Assembly: GCF_947179515.1 (NCBI RefSeq)
Contig: NC_067495.1
Span: 88,471,861-88,535,860 of the forward strand
From: Apodemus sylvaticus
Lineage: Eukaryota > Chordata > Mammalia > Rodentia > Muridae
Direction: 5' to 3'
Length of the DNA: 64,000 nucleotides
Numbering within the stretch: position 1 is the stretch's first letter; each line of letters begins with the position of its first letter. The position numbers were made by a program, and so were the translations under genes. Below are positions 49,288-60,689 of this stretch, piece by piece. Under the pieces are notes generated by a model. That model ran no database searches. It was not told the DNA's origin and was given only the letters and a program-made list of their open reading frames with translations.

Positions 49288-50365
49288 AACAGTACACCTG
49301 ATATGTGGATTATGTCTTGGATATTCCAAGTTTCTAGACTAATATCTGCTTATCAGTGAGTGCATACCATGAGTGATCTTTTGAGACTTGGTTACCTCAC
49401 TTAGGATGATATTCTCCAGCTCCATCACTTTGTCTTAGAATTTCATGAATTCATTGTTTCTAATGGCTGAATAGTACTCCATTGTGTATATATACCACAT
49501 TTTTTGTATCCATTCCTCTGTTGAGGGACATCTGGGTTCTTTCCATCTTCTGGCTATTACAAACAGGGCTGCTATGAATATAGTGGAGCATGTGTCCTTA
49601 TTACATGCTGGGGAATCATCTGAGTATATGCCCAGGAGTTGTATAGTGGGGTCCTCCAGAAGTGTTGTGCCCAGTTTTCTGAGGAACCACCAACTTGATT
49701 TCCAGAGTGGTTGTACGAGCTTGCAATCCCACCAAAAGTGGAGGACTGTTCCTCTTTCTCCACATCCTTTCCAATACCTGCTGTCTCCTGAGTTGTTAAT
49801 CTTAGACTTTCTGACAGGTGTGAGATGATATCTCAGGGTTGTTTTAATTTTCATTTCCCTAATGACTAATGATGTTGAATATTTTTTAAGGTTCATCTCA
49901 GCCATCTGAAGTTCTTCAGGTGAAAATTCTTTGTTTAGCTCTGTACCCCATTTTTAATAGGGTTATTTGGTTTTCTGGGGTCTAACTTCTTGAGTTCTTT
50001 GTATATATTGGATATTAGCCCTCTGTCAGATGTAGGGTTGGTGAAGATCTTTTCCCAATTTGTTAGTTGCCAATTTGTCTTTTTGATGGTGTCCTTTTCT
50101 GAAAAACATGGAATACCCAAGACATAATCTACATATCAAATGAAGTCCAAGAAGAATGAAGGAGTGACTCCTGGTTTGGAAAGGCTCAGTGCAGCAGTGT
50201 AGGGCAATACCAGAACAGGGAAGAAGGAAGGGGTGGATGGGGAAACAGGGGAAGGGAAGAGGGCTTATGGGACTTTCAGGGAGTGGGGAGCCAGGAAAGG
50301 GAAAATCATTTGATATGTAAATAAAGAATATATCAAAAAAAAAAAAAACAAAACAGTACACCTGA
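49288..50365. mobile_element. Twin-primed L1 with 14-bp TSD
   Basis: TSD aacagtacacctga at 49288-49301 and 50352-50365 inside the old ORF2. The inserted DNA (49302-50351) is an inverted piece (49302-50107, minus strand: 3'UTR start, ORF2 C-terminus) joined to a sense 3'UTR and poly(A) (50108-50351). The minus part carries an open C-terminal ORF2 stretch at 49905-49435. The first ~28 bp of the inverted piece are complementary to the first ~28 bp of the sense piece (about 49302-49329 and 50110-50137). Confidence 0.93.
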
Positions 50366-50851
50366 ATGTTCTAAACAAAAAGAAGCAAATATACCAAAGA
50401 GGAATAGACGGCAGGAAATAGTCCAAGTCAAGGCTGAAATCAACCAAATAGAAACAAAAAGTACTGTATAAAAAGTCAACAAAACCAGGAGCTGGTTCTT
50501 TGAGTAAATCAACAAGATAGATAAACACTAAGCCAGACTAACCAGAGGGCACAGAGATAGTATCCAAATTAACAACACCAGAAAAGAAAAGGTAGGTGTA
50601 ACAACAGAAACTGAAGAAGTCCAAAAAATCATCAGATCCTACTACAAAAGTCTTTATTCAACAAAATTGGAAAATCTGGATGAAATGGACAATTTTCTAG
50701 ACAGATACAAAATACCATCAGATAAACTAAACAGTCCAATAAGTCCTAAAGAAATAGAAGTAGTCATTAAAAGTCTCCCAACCAAAAATAAAGCCAAGGA
50801 CAAGATGCGTTTAGTGCAGAATTCTATCAGACTTTCATAAAAGACCTAATA

Positions 50852-51027
50852 AGTGTGGTGGTGATGGCGCACACCTGTAATCCCAGAACTCTGGGAGGCA
50901 AAGGCAGGTGGATTTCTGAGTTCGAGGCCAGCCTGATCTACAGAGTGAGTTCCAGGACAGCCAGGTCTATAAAGAGAAACCCTGTCTCAAAAAAAAAAAA
51001 AAAAAAAAACAAAACACCCCCCCCCCA
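50852..51027 (+). mobile_element. B1 SINE with 13-bp TSD
   Basis: Pol III-type B1: gtgtggtggtgatggcgcac, aatcccagaactctgggagg, gagttcgaggccagcctgat and an A-rich tail with a C10 run. The TSD aaaagacctaata is at 50839-50851 and 51028-51040. The first ~8 bases of the usual B1 start are missing. Confidence 0.95.
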
Positions 51028-51121
51028 AAAAGACCTAATACCAATACTCTTCAAACTATTCCACAAAATAGAAACAGAAGGAATATGACCCAATTCATTC
51101 TATGAAGCCACAGTTACACTG

Positions 51122-51384
51122 CATTTTCTCCATTGGAGATGGAATGGGTTCTGCTTAATCAGGAACTTGATACAACTTTCTTTCATAGGAAACTTCATAA
51201 GAGATTTTTTTTCAACTTCTATCATGTTTATATTCCAAATTGATATTTAAGAACTGGTCGAGTATGTATTACTTTTAGCTTCAGAAGACATCATGTATAT
51301 TTAAGAGGCATTTAACTATTATTATTTTGATGACTTAAAAATGCCAATACTGAGTTGTATATTTTAAAATAAATTTTATTAGTT
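51122..51384 (+). other. Non-L1 3' tail of the old insertion, mRNA-3'-end-like
   Basis: About 260 bp with no L1 resemblance, directly after the ORF2 break and directly before the right TSD. It contains AATAAA at 51368-51373, 11 nt before an A-run starting at 51385 (shared with the TSD). Looks like the 3' end of a polyadenylated RNA; its source was not identified. Confidence 0.55.
51368..51373 (+). promoter_or_regulatory. Polyadenylation signal AATAAA
   Basis: Position relative to the A-run at 51385 fits a used poly(A) signal at the end of the chimeric insertion. Confidence 0.6.
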
Positions 51385-51829
51385 AAAAAATGGACATGAT
51401 AGAGTTAGTCATATGCTGTATTGGGATTGGAATGAGTAAATGGGTGAGCCATTTGAAGATGAAGTATTTGGACAAGTCAGGATATATGAGACTGCAGGCT
51501 TTACAGGGCAATAAGTCTCCTCGCATCTCCTCTTCTTCATGTTTGAATTAATTGTATTATTGAATTATTCACATTCCCTTCTTCATGTTTGAATTAATAG
51601 TGAGCATAGCCTGACTAAGAAAGTGAAAAACTGAAAACAGTGACCAAATCTGTCATTTAATTAGCATTAATCATATGTCTCACTAGCCACAGATCTAATT
51701 CTAGATAGATACAAGTATAGAAAAGACATTTTCTTTAATAAATTTGTAATATTTGTATATATAAAGTATATGTATGTGTGCACACACCCACACACACACC
51801 TCCACACACATATAAAATTATCTTTGTCT

Positions 51830-52015
51830 TGAGCTGGATATATGGCCCAGCAACCAAAGGGCTTGTTTGATGTTCTCCATCCACATAAAAATCCAAGTGT
51901 GTTGGCATATAACCCTAGTATTGGAAAGACAGAGATAGAGAGATCCATAGAACTTGTTGCACACCAAGACTAGCAAACTTAGTCAGCTCCATGTCCATTG
52001 AGAGGCCTTTTCTTA
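51830..52015 (+). mobile_element. B3-like SINE
   Basis: ttgagctggatatatggccc head, aaaatccaagtgtgttggca and tataaccctagtattggaaa segments; the tail merges with AT-rich DNA. Confidence 0.55.
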
Positions 52016-52109
52016 AAAAATAAGGCAAAGAATGATAGAGAAAAATATATTGTATCAATCACTGTTCTGCAAAAGTATTTGTGCACACACCTCCATGAAT
52101 ATGTATATA

Positions 52110-52168
52110 TTCTTAGTAAACACAAACATACACATACACATATACACACACATACACACACACACACC
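52110..52168. repeat. Interrupted (CA)n
   Basis: Imperfect CA run with TA interruptions. Confidence 0.9.
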
Positions 52169-53528
52169 TACATAGGAATGTATAAACTTCCACAGAATTA
52201 GGATACAACAATTAGTACTTATTTCTATTCTATGAACAATATGGAAGCACTGGATATTTTTAAACTTTAGAATAAAATTATGCAATCAGGTACTTAGGAA
52301 TATACAATGGTTAGTAAGTTTTAAAAGCAAAAGATGGGACAAATAAAGGAACTACTTAACAAATTTAAAATTTTAGTAGTTTGATAGGTTAAACAGTAGA
52401 TCATTATCATATAAAATCCATTGCCTGGGTAGTAGCATATACTGAATTATTTTTTTAAAGGTTAAAAATTAATTAATTAACTTTTTAAAACTCTTATAAC
52501 TACTTAAAGTAATGTGATATATGTCTATAAGTATAGGTTTACATTCTTTATTAGTTTATGAAATCCATATACTAGGTTATTTTGATGTTTAGATAATCTA
52601 GAAATACGACTTGCTTCATGTTGTTATTCTTTGCATTTTTTCAATGGCCAAGAGATAAGGATAAAAACAAAGCAAGAGATTCTTATATTAGCCATTTATA
52701 GATAAGCACATCCACAGTGACAATATTATAAGCATTTTAGAGTAGGATTCCCCCTGGTAACTATTGTGAATCCTACATAGTAGATACTTAATATGATTTT
52801 ACTGATTGACCAATATTATGTGCAATAAAGCTCATGTGACCGCAACTAAAGTTTCTAGTAGTTATGAGATTTTGGTATGGAGGAATGTGGGATATGCTAA
52901 ATATTGAAAAATCATCTAATTAAATTGTAGCATGGCTTGCATCCTTTTTCAGTAGAATATCTTTCCTTTTTAATAAAATATCCAAGTGAAATGGCTTGAA
53001 AGTAAGATGTAAAAACCCATAAAATAGCTTCCTTAATTAATTAACATTATATGTATTAGTAAATAAACAGGATAAAGATTGAGATGAAAGTTAATTAAAT
53101 AAATGTGAATAAAACCTTTATGAGAAATTATAGATTTCATTTTGAGAGCAAGTTTCATCTAAGAATATTCAACAGTAACATTTAAAATATTAGCTCATCA
53201 TAATGGTAACAGATACAGATCTTGAAGATAAAATGAAGTAAATATACAATAAATTCTTAAAAGTGACATATCAAAATAAGGATAAGGGTCAGAAACAGAG
53301 GCAGACATTTAAATAGGATTATTGATCATTAGTGGTTCCATTAATATCTTTAAGACTTATTTGAGTATTCACTATTACATTTCTATCCTCCTGCTTATGA
53401 TAATAGTCAAGATTAGCATTGTTGCATCTATATTTAGGAAAGGTGAGGCTCATATTTTCAATGTGTCTAAACTGATAAAAAGTAATTACTTACAAAATTT
53501 GGGTGCAGTGTGCCTAAAACATTTTACA

Positions 53529-53531
<3 letters not shown>

Positions 53532-53565
<34 letters not shown>
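53532..53565. repeat. (TG)n microsatellite
   Basis: About 17 TG units. Confidence 0.97.
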
Positions 53566-53568
<3 letters not shown>

Positions 53569-53639
53569 AGCATGTTTTGGTTATTGTTTGTACACACTAA
53601 AGTAGAATTATAAGAAAGGAAGCACCTGGGTGGGAGAGG

Positions 53640-54600
53640 AGGAGTAGAAAAGGTGACCATGATCAGGTATTGGGGTGCAAGAGAGAATCCTTGATGGCCA
53701 GCAGAATGAATAGAAATATGCAATTGCAGGGGCTGGGAGGTGGGGAGACCCTCTAGAAAGTACCAGAGACCTGGGAGGTGAAAGACTCTCAGAACTCAAA
53801 GAGAGGGACCTTAGATGAAATGCCCAATACGGGGGTTGGGACAACAGATAGAGCCTACCTCCTATAGAAAGACAGGACATCAAATTGATGGATGGGGTTG
53901 CCATCCCACACTTAAAAGCATTGACCCAGATTTGTTCCTGTCTAAAAGAATTGCAGGGACAAAAGTGGAGAAGAGACTTAGAGAAAGGAACTCCAGTGAA
54001 CAGTCCAAATTGGGATCCAGCTCAAGGGGAGACCCCAAGACCTGACATGGTTATTGATGCTCAGGTGTGCTTGCAGACAGGAGACTAGCATGGCTACCCT
54101 CTGAGAGGCCCAAAAAGCAGCTGACTGAGAAAGATGTTTATATACTTAAACAACCATGGGACTCAAGTCGGGGGTGGCAGTGAGACTGTGGTTGAATTAG
54201 GGAGAGGCTGGAAGAAGCTGAGGAGGAGGGCGACCCCATAAGAAGACCAGCAGTCTCAACTTACCTGGACCCTTGAGATCTCTCAGACACTGACCCACCA
54301 ACCAGGCAGCATACACTATCTGGTCAGAGGCCTTAGACACATATATGGCAGAGAACTGCCTGGTCTGTTCTCAGTGAGAAAAGATGTGGCTAACCCTCTA
54401 GGGACATAAGGCCCCAGGATGTGGGTAGGCTTGGCCGGGTGTGGGGTGTGGGGTGTGGGTATGGGATGTGGGGTGTGGGGTGCAGGGGTTGGGGTGGGGA
54501 CATCCTCTTAGAGACAGGGTTTGGAGAGGAATGGGATGGGGAACTATGGGAGGACAGACCTGAAGGCAGGCAACAATTGGACTGTTAAAAAAAAAGTAAT
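53640..54600 (+). mobile_element. Rodent L1-type 3'UTR fragment
   Basis: Long non-coding stretch with gcttgcagacaggagactag, tctgagaggcccaaaaagca and aacttacctggacccttgag in the order known from old rodent L1 3' ends; ends in an A-run near 54589. No ORF2 sequence precedes it, so it is 5'-truncated or was inserted without the coding part. Confidence 0.55.
54434..54499 (+). repeat. GGGTGT-rich tract
   Basis: Repeated ggggtgt units with at least six runs of three or more G on the plus strand, inside the L1-type 3'UTR. Confidence 0.9.
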
Positions 54601-54621
54601 TAAAAAACAATAAGAATCAAG

Positions 54622-54832
54622 ACCATAAAGATAGGCTCTGTGGGTGAAGTCCTTGGTGTACAAGCATTAGGACTGAAGTTCAGATTCCCAAGATTCTTGT
54701 AAATGCTAGGTAGCTAATATGTGTACCTTCAGCTCTAGCACTTAGGATGCAGAAATGGGGATCCATGGAGCAAATTGACGAGATACTGAAAGTCTTGCCT
54801 AATTTACAAGTTCTAATTTCAAGTCAGTGAGT
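54622..54832 (+). mobile_element. B3-like SINE
   Basis: Head ataggctctgtgggtgaagt, middle tagctctagcacttaggatg-like (the plus strand reads cagctctagcacttagga), then atccatggagcaaattgac. Strongly diverged. Confidence 0.5.
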
Positions 54833-55400
54833 CTGCCACAATATATAAATGGGAGAGTGATCAAGGAATATACTGTGCATCAACATTGTGCCACTATAAA
54901 CAAGAACATACATGTACACATACATGCACTCAATTCCACACATATACCTGATCTTGTCTGCATGTACACATATAAAAACATGTCCCTAATTTCATTTCAA
55001 GTATTTGAGAAAATAATAAAAGAGAGATTAAAAACATGTAATGGAGATAATGACAAAAATAGTATCCAATAGAGAACATTATCATAATCTCAATGAATTC
55101 TTTGAAAAACTGAGCTGTGGACAGTGTTGACCAAATAATCATGAGGATAGTTGAAGGACAAAATAACAAAAGAAATAAGATTAACCATAGACAGAATTAT
55201 TAGAAAAGTTACAAATGGATTAATAAAAAAGTGTGAAACCCCAGATATATTTGTAGAAAAATAATAACACGATGTGACAAATTTTCTACAAGAAGAAAAC
55301 AAATCCTTAACAGATACTGAAAGCATGATATGTAAATTTATTACGAATTTTGACATCAGGGTATGCAGTTGTCTTTTCTGGGCTCAGTAGGCATCTGCAC

Positions 55401-55404
<4 letters not shown>
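54833..55404. other. Intergenic, no gene seen
   Basis: AT-rich spacer with scattered ACATAC units near 54910-54980. Confidence 0.5.

Positions 55405-55450
<46 letters not shown>
55405..55450. repeat. (CT)n microsatellite
   Basis: About 23 CT units. Confidence 0.97.
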
Positions 55451-55453
<3 letters not shown>

Positions 55454-55534
55454 AATCACATGCATAAGTATATTTGGACTTCATCAAACATTTTTCATAC
55501 ATATTATTATTGTTTTTTTAAAGTATTATTTATT

Positions 55535-58500
55535 GGAGTTTTTTTAAATTTACATTTCAAATGTTATACCCTTTCCCTATTTCTTTCCTTCCCAGAAAAC
55601 CTCTATCCCATGGCCCCTCACCCTGCTCCTATGAGCATATTCTATTTTTACAATATTAACCCTGCCAATCCATGAGCATGGGTGATCTGCCCATCTTCTG
55701 AGATCTTGATTTCTTTCTTCAGAAACTTGAAGTTCTTGTCATACAGACTTTCACTTGTTTAAAGTCATACCAAGATATTTTATATTATTTGTGACTATAT
55801 GAAGGGTATTATTTCCCTAATTTCTTTTTCACCCTGTGTATCCTTTGAGGAAGGCTACTGATTTGTTTGAGTTAATTTTTTATCTAGACACTTGCTGAAG
55901 TTGTTTATTAGCTTTAGGAGTTCTCTGGTGGAATTTTCGGAGTCACTTAAGTATAGGATCATATTATCTGCAAATAGTGATATTTTGACTTCTTCCTTTT
56001 CAATTTGTATCCCTTCGTCCTTCTTTTGTTGTCTAATTGCCCTAGCTAGAATATCAAGTGCCATATTGAATAGATAGGAAGAGAGTGGGCAACCTTGTCT
56101 CATTCCTGATTTTAGTGGGACTGCTTCAAATTTCTCTGCATTTAGTTTGATGTTGGCTGCTGGTTTGCTGTATATTACTTTTACTATGTTTAAATATGGG
56201 CCTTGAATTCCTGATCTGTCCAAGACTTTTAACATGAAGGCATGCTGAATTTTGTCAAATGTGTTTTCAGCATCTAATGAAATGGTCATGTGTTTTTTCC
56301 TTTGGACTGGTTTATGTAGTGGATTAAGTTGATGGATTTCCTTATACTGAACCATCCCTGCATCCCTGGGATGAAACCTACTTGATCTTGGTGAATGATC
56401 ATTTTGATGTGTTCTTGGATTCGGTTCTCAAGACTTTTATTATTTTTGCATCAATGTTCGTAAGGGAAATTGGTCTGAAGTTCTTTTTTTTTGGGTGGGT
56501 CTTTGTGTGGTTTAGTTTTAAGTGTAATTGTGGTCTCATAGAACTAACTGGGTAGTATTTCTTCTGTTTCTATTTTGTGGAATAGTTTGAAGAGTATTCG
56601 TATTAGATCTTCTTTGAAGGTCTGAGAGAATTCTCCACTAATCCCATCTGTTCCTGGGCATTTTATGGTTGCGAGATTGCTAATGACTACTATTTCTTTA
56701 GGTGTTATGAGACTGTTTAGATTGTTTATCTGATCTTGTTTTAGCTTTGGCACCCGGTATCTGTCTAGACATTGTCCATTTCATCAAGATTTTCCAATTT
56801 TGTAGAGTATAACCTATCCGTAGTAGAATCTGATTATTTTTTTGAAGTTCCATGACTTCTGTTGTTATGTCTCCCTTTTAATTTCTGATTTTATTAATTT
56901 GTAAAATGCCTCTGTGCTGTCTGGTTAGTTGTGCTAAGGGTTTATCTATCTTGTTGATTTTCTCAAATTACCAGGTCCTTGTTTTGTTGAATCTTTTCAT
57001 AGATCTTTTTGTTTCTATTTGGTTGATTTCAGCCCTCAGTTGGATTATTTCCTGCCTTCTACTCATCTTGAGTGTATTTGTTCTTCTTGTTCTAGAACTT
57101 TCAGGTGTGTTAAGCTGCTAATGTATGTTCTCTCCAGTTTCTTTTTGGAGGCGCTTAGAGCTATGAGTTTTCCTCTTACCACTGCTTTCATTGTGTCCCA
57201 TAAGATTTTGCATGATGTGTCTTAATTTTCACAAATTCTAGAAAGTCTTTAATTTATTTCTTTATTCCTTGACCAAGTTATCATTGAACATAGCATCATT
57301 CAGCTTCCATGTGTATGTGTGCTTTCCACTGTTTTTGTTGGTATTGAAGACAAGTCTTAGTCCATGGTGATCTGATAGTATGCATGGGATTATTTCAATC
57401 TTCTTGTATCTGTTGAGGCCTTTTTGTGACTAATTATATGGTCAGTTTTGGAGAAGGCACCATGAGGTGCTGAGAAGAAGGTATATTGTTTTGCTTTAGG
57501 ATGAAATGTTCTATAAATACCTGTTAGATCCATTTGGTTCGTAACTTTGGTTAGTTTCACGTTGCCTCTGTTTAGTTTCTGTTTCCATGATCTGTTCATT
57601 GTTGAGAGTAGGGTGTTGAAGTCTCCCAGTATTACAGTTTGGGGTGGGATGTGTGCTTTGAGTTTTAGTAAAGTTTCTGTAATGAATGTGGGTGCCATTG
57701 CATTTGGAGCATAGATGTTCAGAATTGAGATTTCATCTTGGTAGACTTCTCCTTTGACCAGTATGATTTTCCTTCCTTATCTCTTTTGATATCTTTTGGT
57801 TGAAAGCTGATTTTATTTAATATTAGAGTGGCTACTGTTGCTTGTTTCTTTGGACCATTTGCCTGGAAAATTATTTTCTAAACTTTTAATTTGAGGTACT
57901 GTCTGTCTTTGTCATTGTGGTGTGTTTCCTGCATGTAGCAAAATGCCAGGTCCTGTTTACATATCCAGTCTGTTAGTCTATGATTTTTTTATCTGGAAAT
58001 GGAATCCATTGATGTTAAGAGATATTAAGGAAAAGTGATTGTTACTTCCTGTTATTTTTGTTTTTAGAGATGGAATTATATTTGTCTGGCTATCTTATTT
58101 TGGGTTTGTTGAAGGATTAATTTCTTGCTTTTTCTAGAGTGTAGTTTCCCTCCTGGTATTGGTGTTTTCCATCTAATATCCTTTGTAGTGCTGGATTTGT
58201 AGAAAGATACTGTGTAAATTTGTTTTCTTCCTGGAATATCTTGGTAATTGAGTATTTTTGGGGGGTATAGTAGCCTGGGATGGCATTTATTTTCCCTTAT
58301 GGTCTGTATGGCATTTGCCCAGGATCTTCTACCTTTCATAATCTCTGGTGAGAAGTCTGGTGTAATTCAGATAGGCCTGCCTTTATATGTTATTTGACAT
58401 TTTCCCCTTACTGCTTTTAATATTATTTCTTTGGTTCATTGGGTGTTTTGATTATTATGTGGCAAGAGGAATTTCTTTTCTTGTCCAGTTTATTTGGAGT

Positions 58501-59480
58501 TATGTTGGCTTCCTTTATGTTCATGTGCATCTCTTTCTTTAGGTTAGGGAAGTTTCTTCTATAATTTTGTTGAAGATATTTACTGGCCCTTTAAGTTGGG
58601 AATTTTCACTCTTTTCTATACCTATTATCTTTAGGGTTGGTCTTCTTGTGTCCTTGATTTCCTGGATTTTTTGGGTTAGGAGCTTTTTTCATTTTGCAGT
58701 TTCTTTGACTGTTATGTCAATGTTTTCTATGGTATCTTCTGCACCTTAAATTCTCTCTTCTATCTTTTGTATTCTTTTCATAATACTTGCATCTATGACG
58801 CCTGCTCTCTTTCCTATGTTTTCTGACTCCAGTGGTGTCTCCCTTTGTGATTTATATATTTTATCTATTTCCATTTTTATATCAGGTTTTGTTTATTTCC
58901 TTTGTCTGTTTGATTGTATTTTCCTGTAATTCTTTAAGGGATTTTTGTGTTTCTTCTTTAAGGACTTATACCTGTTTCCCTGTGTTCTCCTGTATTTCTT
59001 TCAGGGAATTATTTATGTCCTTCTTAAAGTCCTCTATCATCATCATGAAAAGTGATTTTAGATCTTCATCGTGCTTTTCCAGTGTGATTGTATATCCAGG
59101 ACTTTCTATGATGGGAGAACTGGATTCTAATGATGTCAAGTAACCTTGATTTCTATTGCTTATGTTTTTATTCTTGCCTACTGCCATCTGGTTATCTCTA
59201 GTACTACCTGTCTTCACTATACCTGACTGGAGCCTTTCCTTCCTGTGATCCTAGTTGTGTCAACTCTTCAGAGTCCAGCTGTCTCTTTGATCTTGTGATT
59301 CTGGGATCCTGTGATCCTATAATCCTGGGTGTGTCAGAGCTCTTCATAGTCAAGTTTCCTCTGGGACCATGAGATCCTGGTGTGACCAAGCCACTGGGTT
59401 CCTGTGATCCTGTGATCCTGTACATGTTAGAGCCTTTGAGAGTGGAGCTTCCTCTGGGTGTTTTGGGACTGACTGTGAAA
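55535..59480 (-). mobile_element. LINE-1, minus strand, 3' part of ORF2 missing
   Basis: The 3' terminus lies at about 55535-55635 (aatttacatttcaaatgtta). It then joins directly to the middle of ORF2 at about 55640, so most of the 3'UTR and the C-terminal half of ORF2 are absent. ORF2 runs to about 58020, ORF1 from about 58080 to 59187 (start codon complement at 59185-59187), then the 5'UTR to about 59480. Open pieces include RT with SGMRQGCPLSSYLFN and an altered FADN (56355-55855) and endonuclease with GDFN (57698-57390). Confidence 0.88.
59225..59460 (-). repeat. L1 5'UTR short repeats, 74/92-bp spacing
   Basis: gtgtcaactcttc (59257), gtgtcagagctcttc (59331) and atgttagagccttt (59423) head three related blocks, each with a ttcctctggg or similar further on; runs of cctgtgatcctgtgatcctg lie between. 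Another distinct 5'UTR type. Confidence 0.6.
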
Positions 59481-60689
59481 TTATTGCTCTTAGAGCACTG
59501 GTCCAGACAGGAATATCAAACTTTTTTATTCTACTATAAAGCCTTTGTTAAAAGTATGAGCTGATAGGTATAGGCCAAACAAAATTGTCAAATAAATATA
59601 TCCATTGAAGGCTTGTAATCTATAGTATATACTTAACTTATAAAGGGAATCACCCAATTAGAGCATGGGTAATATGCACTGTTTATTATTGTCTCTGTTG
59701 TTCAAGATACTGTACCTGAATGACAAACTCTGGGCAGCTTTACCAACTAACATTTATTTCTCAGAAATCTTAAAGCTAGAATATCCAAGTTACAGGTATA
59801 GGTAAATTCAGTGTTAGGGTTCTTCTTTACTTGGATGTGGCTGATTTGTAGTCACATCTTCATGTGGCTGAGAGGATGTGTCTCCTCTTATGAGAGCATG
59901 AATTTCCCTCATGCTGGTTTCAGTACAGTAACTTATATTTTAAATACATTCTTCCCAGACCCTTAAGAAAAGTGCACCTAATTGTTTATTTTAGCAAGGA
60001 GTTAGATCATTCTGTGTAGCAACCACTGGGAAGATAGAAATCATTTGAGAAGGAAACAGAATGTGGGCAATCATGCAATATCCAGTAGCAGAGGACTAAT
60101 GCCTCTGTAGCAATATAGAGTACCTTAAAGTAGAGCTTAGTAAAACAATTAAGACATAGAGACATATGTAATGAAAAACATGTAAAAATGTGCACATAGT
60201 AAGTAAATGAGAATGGGTGTTAATATAGGGAAGAAATTGGTGTCCAAAATGGAGATGAAACATGTTATGCTTTGTATAAGGATAGTCCCTTTGAAAATTA
60301 CATATGTTAAAGGGATGGTTCAAGGGAAATTCCCTTGATAGAAACATTGAGTAGTAGTTGCCAGTGTGAGGTACTAGGATCACTGCAATAATGTCCTTGA
60401 AAAGGATTCTAGAACCTCAGCTCTCTAATGCTGCTTCTTGGGTTGTGTTGTAAGCTAGCTGTTCTAAGTACTTGCTGCCAGTGCCATCTGATGCTTTCAT
60501 TAGACAACCAAAGCAGTGGAGAAAGCAGGGTTTAGGATAGAGTCTCAATAGTCCTGAGCTCAAGAGTGTGTCAGGTACTTGACTCGAGTATTTTGTCATA
60601 GTGACAAGAAGCTTATTAATTCATATTTAAATTGATTTGTTAATGATAAAAATATTAGAAACATGTCTAATATACTATTGTTATTATTT
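59481..60689. other. Intergenic, no gene seen
   Basis: Single-copy-looking DNA. Short frames show no recognisable family. Confidence 0.5.

Larger units (their letters stand above)
48345..51121 (+). pseudogene. Old L1 ORF2, endonuclease to mid reverse transcriptase
   Basis: The endonuclease part is readable at 48464-48829 (LNIYAPNARAS, but VVDFN in place of VGDFN). The linker continues to 49287, is interrupted by the twin-primed L1, resumes at 50366 and is interrupted again by the B1. Sequence similar to ORF2 ends near 51121 (gccacagttacactg), around codon 500-520; the RT catalytic half and C-terminus are absent. The SDHHG part is present near 49021, unlike in the younger copy. Many indels. 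Confidence 0.8.
40645..51400 (+). mobile_element. Old chimeric L1 insertion with 18-bp TSD and nested elements
   Basis: The direct repeat ttaaaaaatggacatgat lies at 40645-40662 and 51383-51400; the TT/AAAA junction is the usual L1 endonuclease site. Between them, in sense orientation, are an L1 5'UTR (40663 to about 41200), ORF1 (about 41205-41790 and 47811-48295), ORF2 up to the reverse transcriptase (about 48345-51121, interrupted), and about 260 bp of non-L1 DNA with a polyadenylation signal. Three later insertions interrupt it: 41797-47804, 49302-50351 and 50852-51027. Without these the original insertion was about 3.5 kb. Confidence 0.75.
51401..53639. other. Intergenic with SINE and microsatellites
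   Basis: Besides the B3-like SINE (51830-52015) and CA/TG runs given separately, the DNA is AT-rich and shows no gene, exon or RNA. Confidence 0.5.

Noticed and set aside
50108..50351. Independent plus-strand L1 inserted beside a minus-strand L1
   Set aside because: One perfect TSD surrounds both parts and none separates them, which fits one twin-primed event better.
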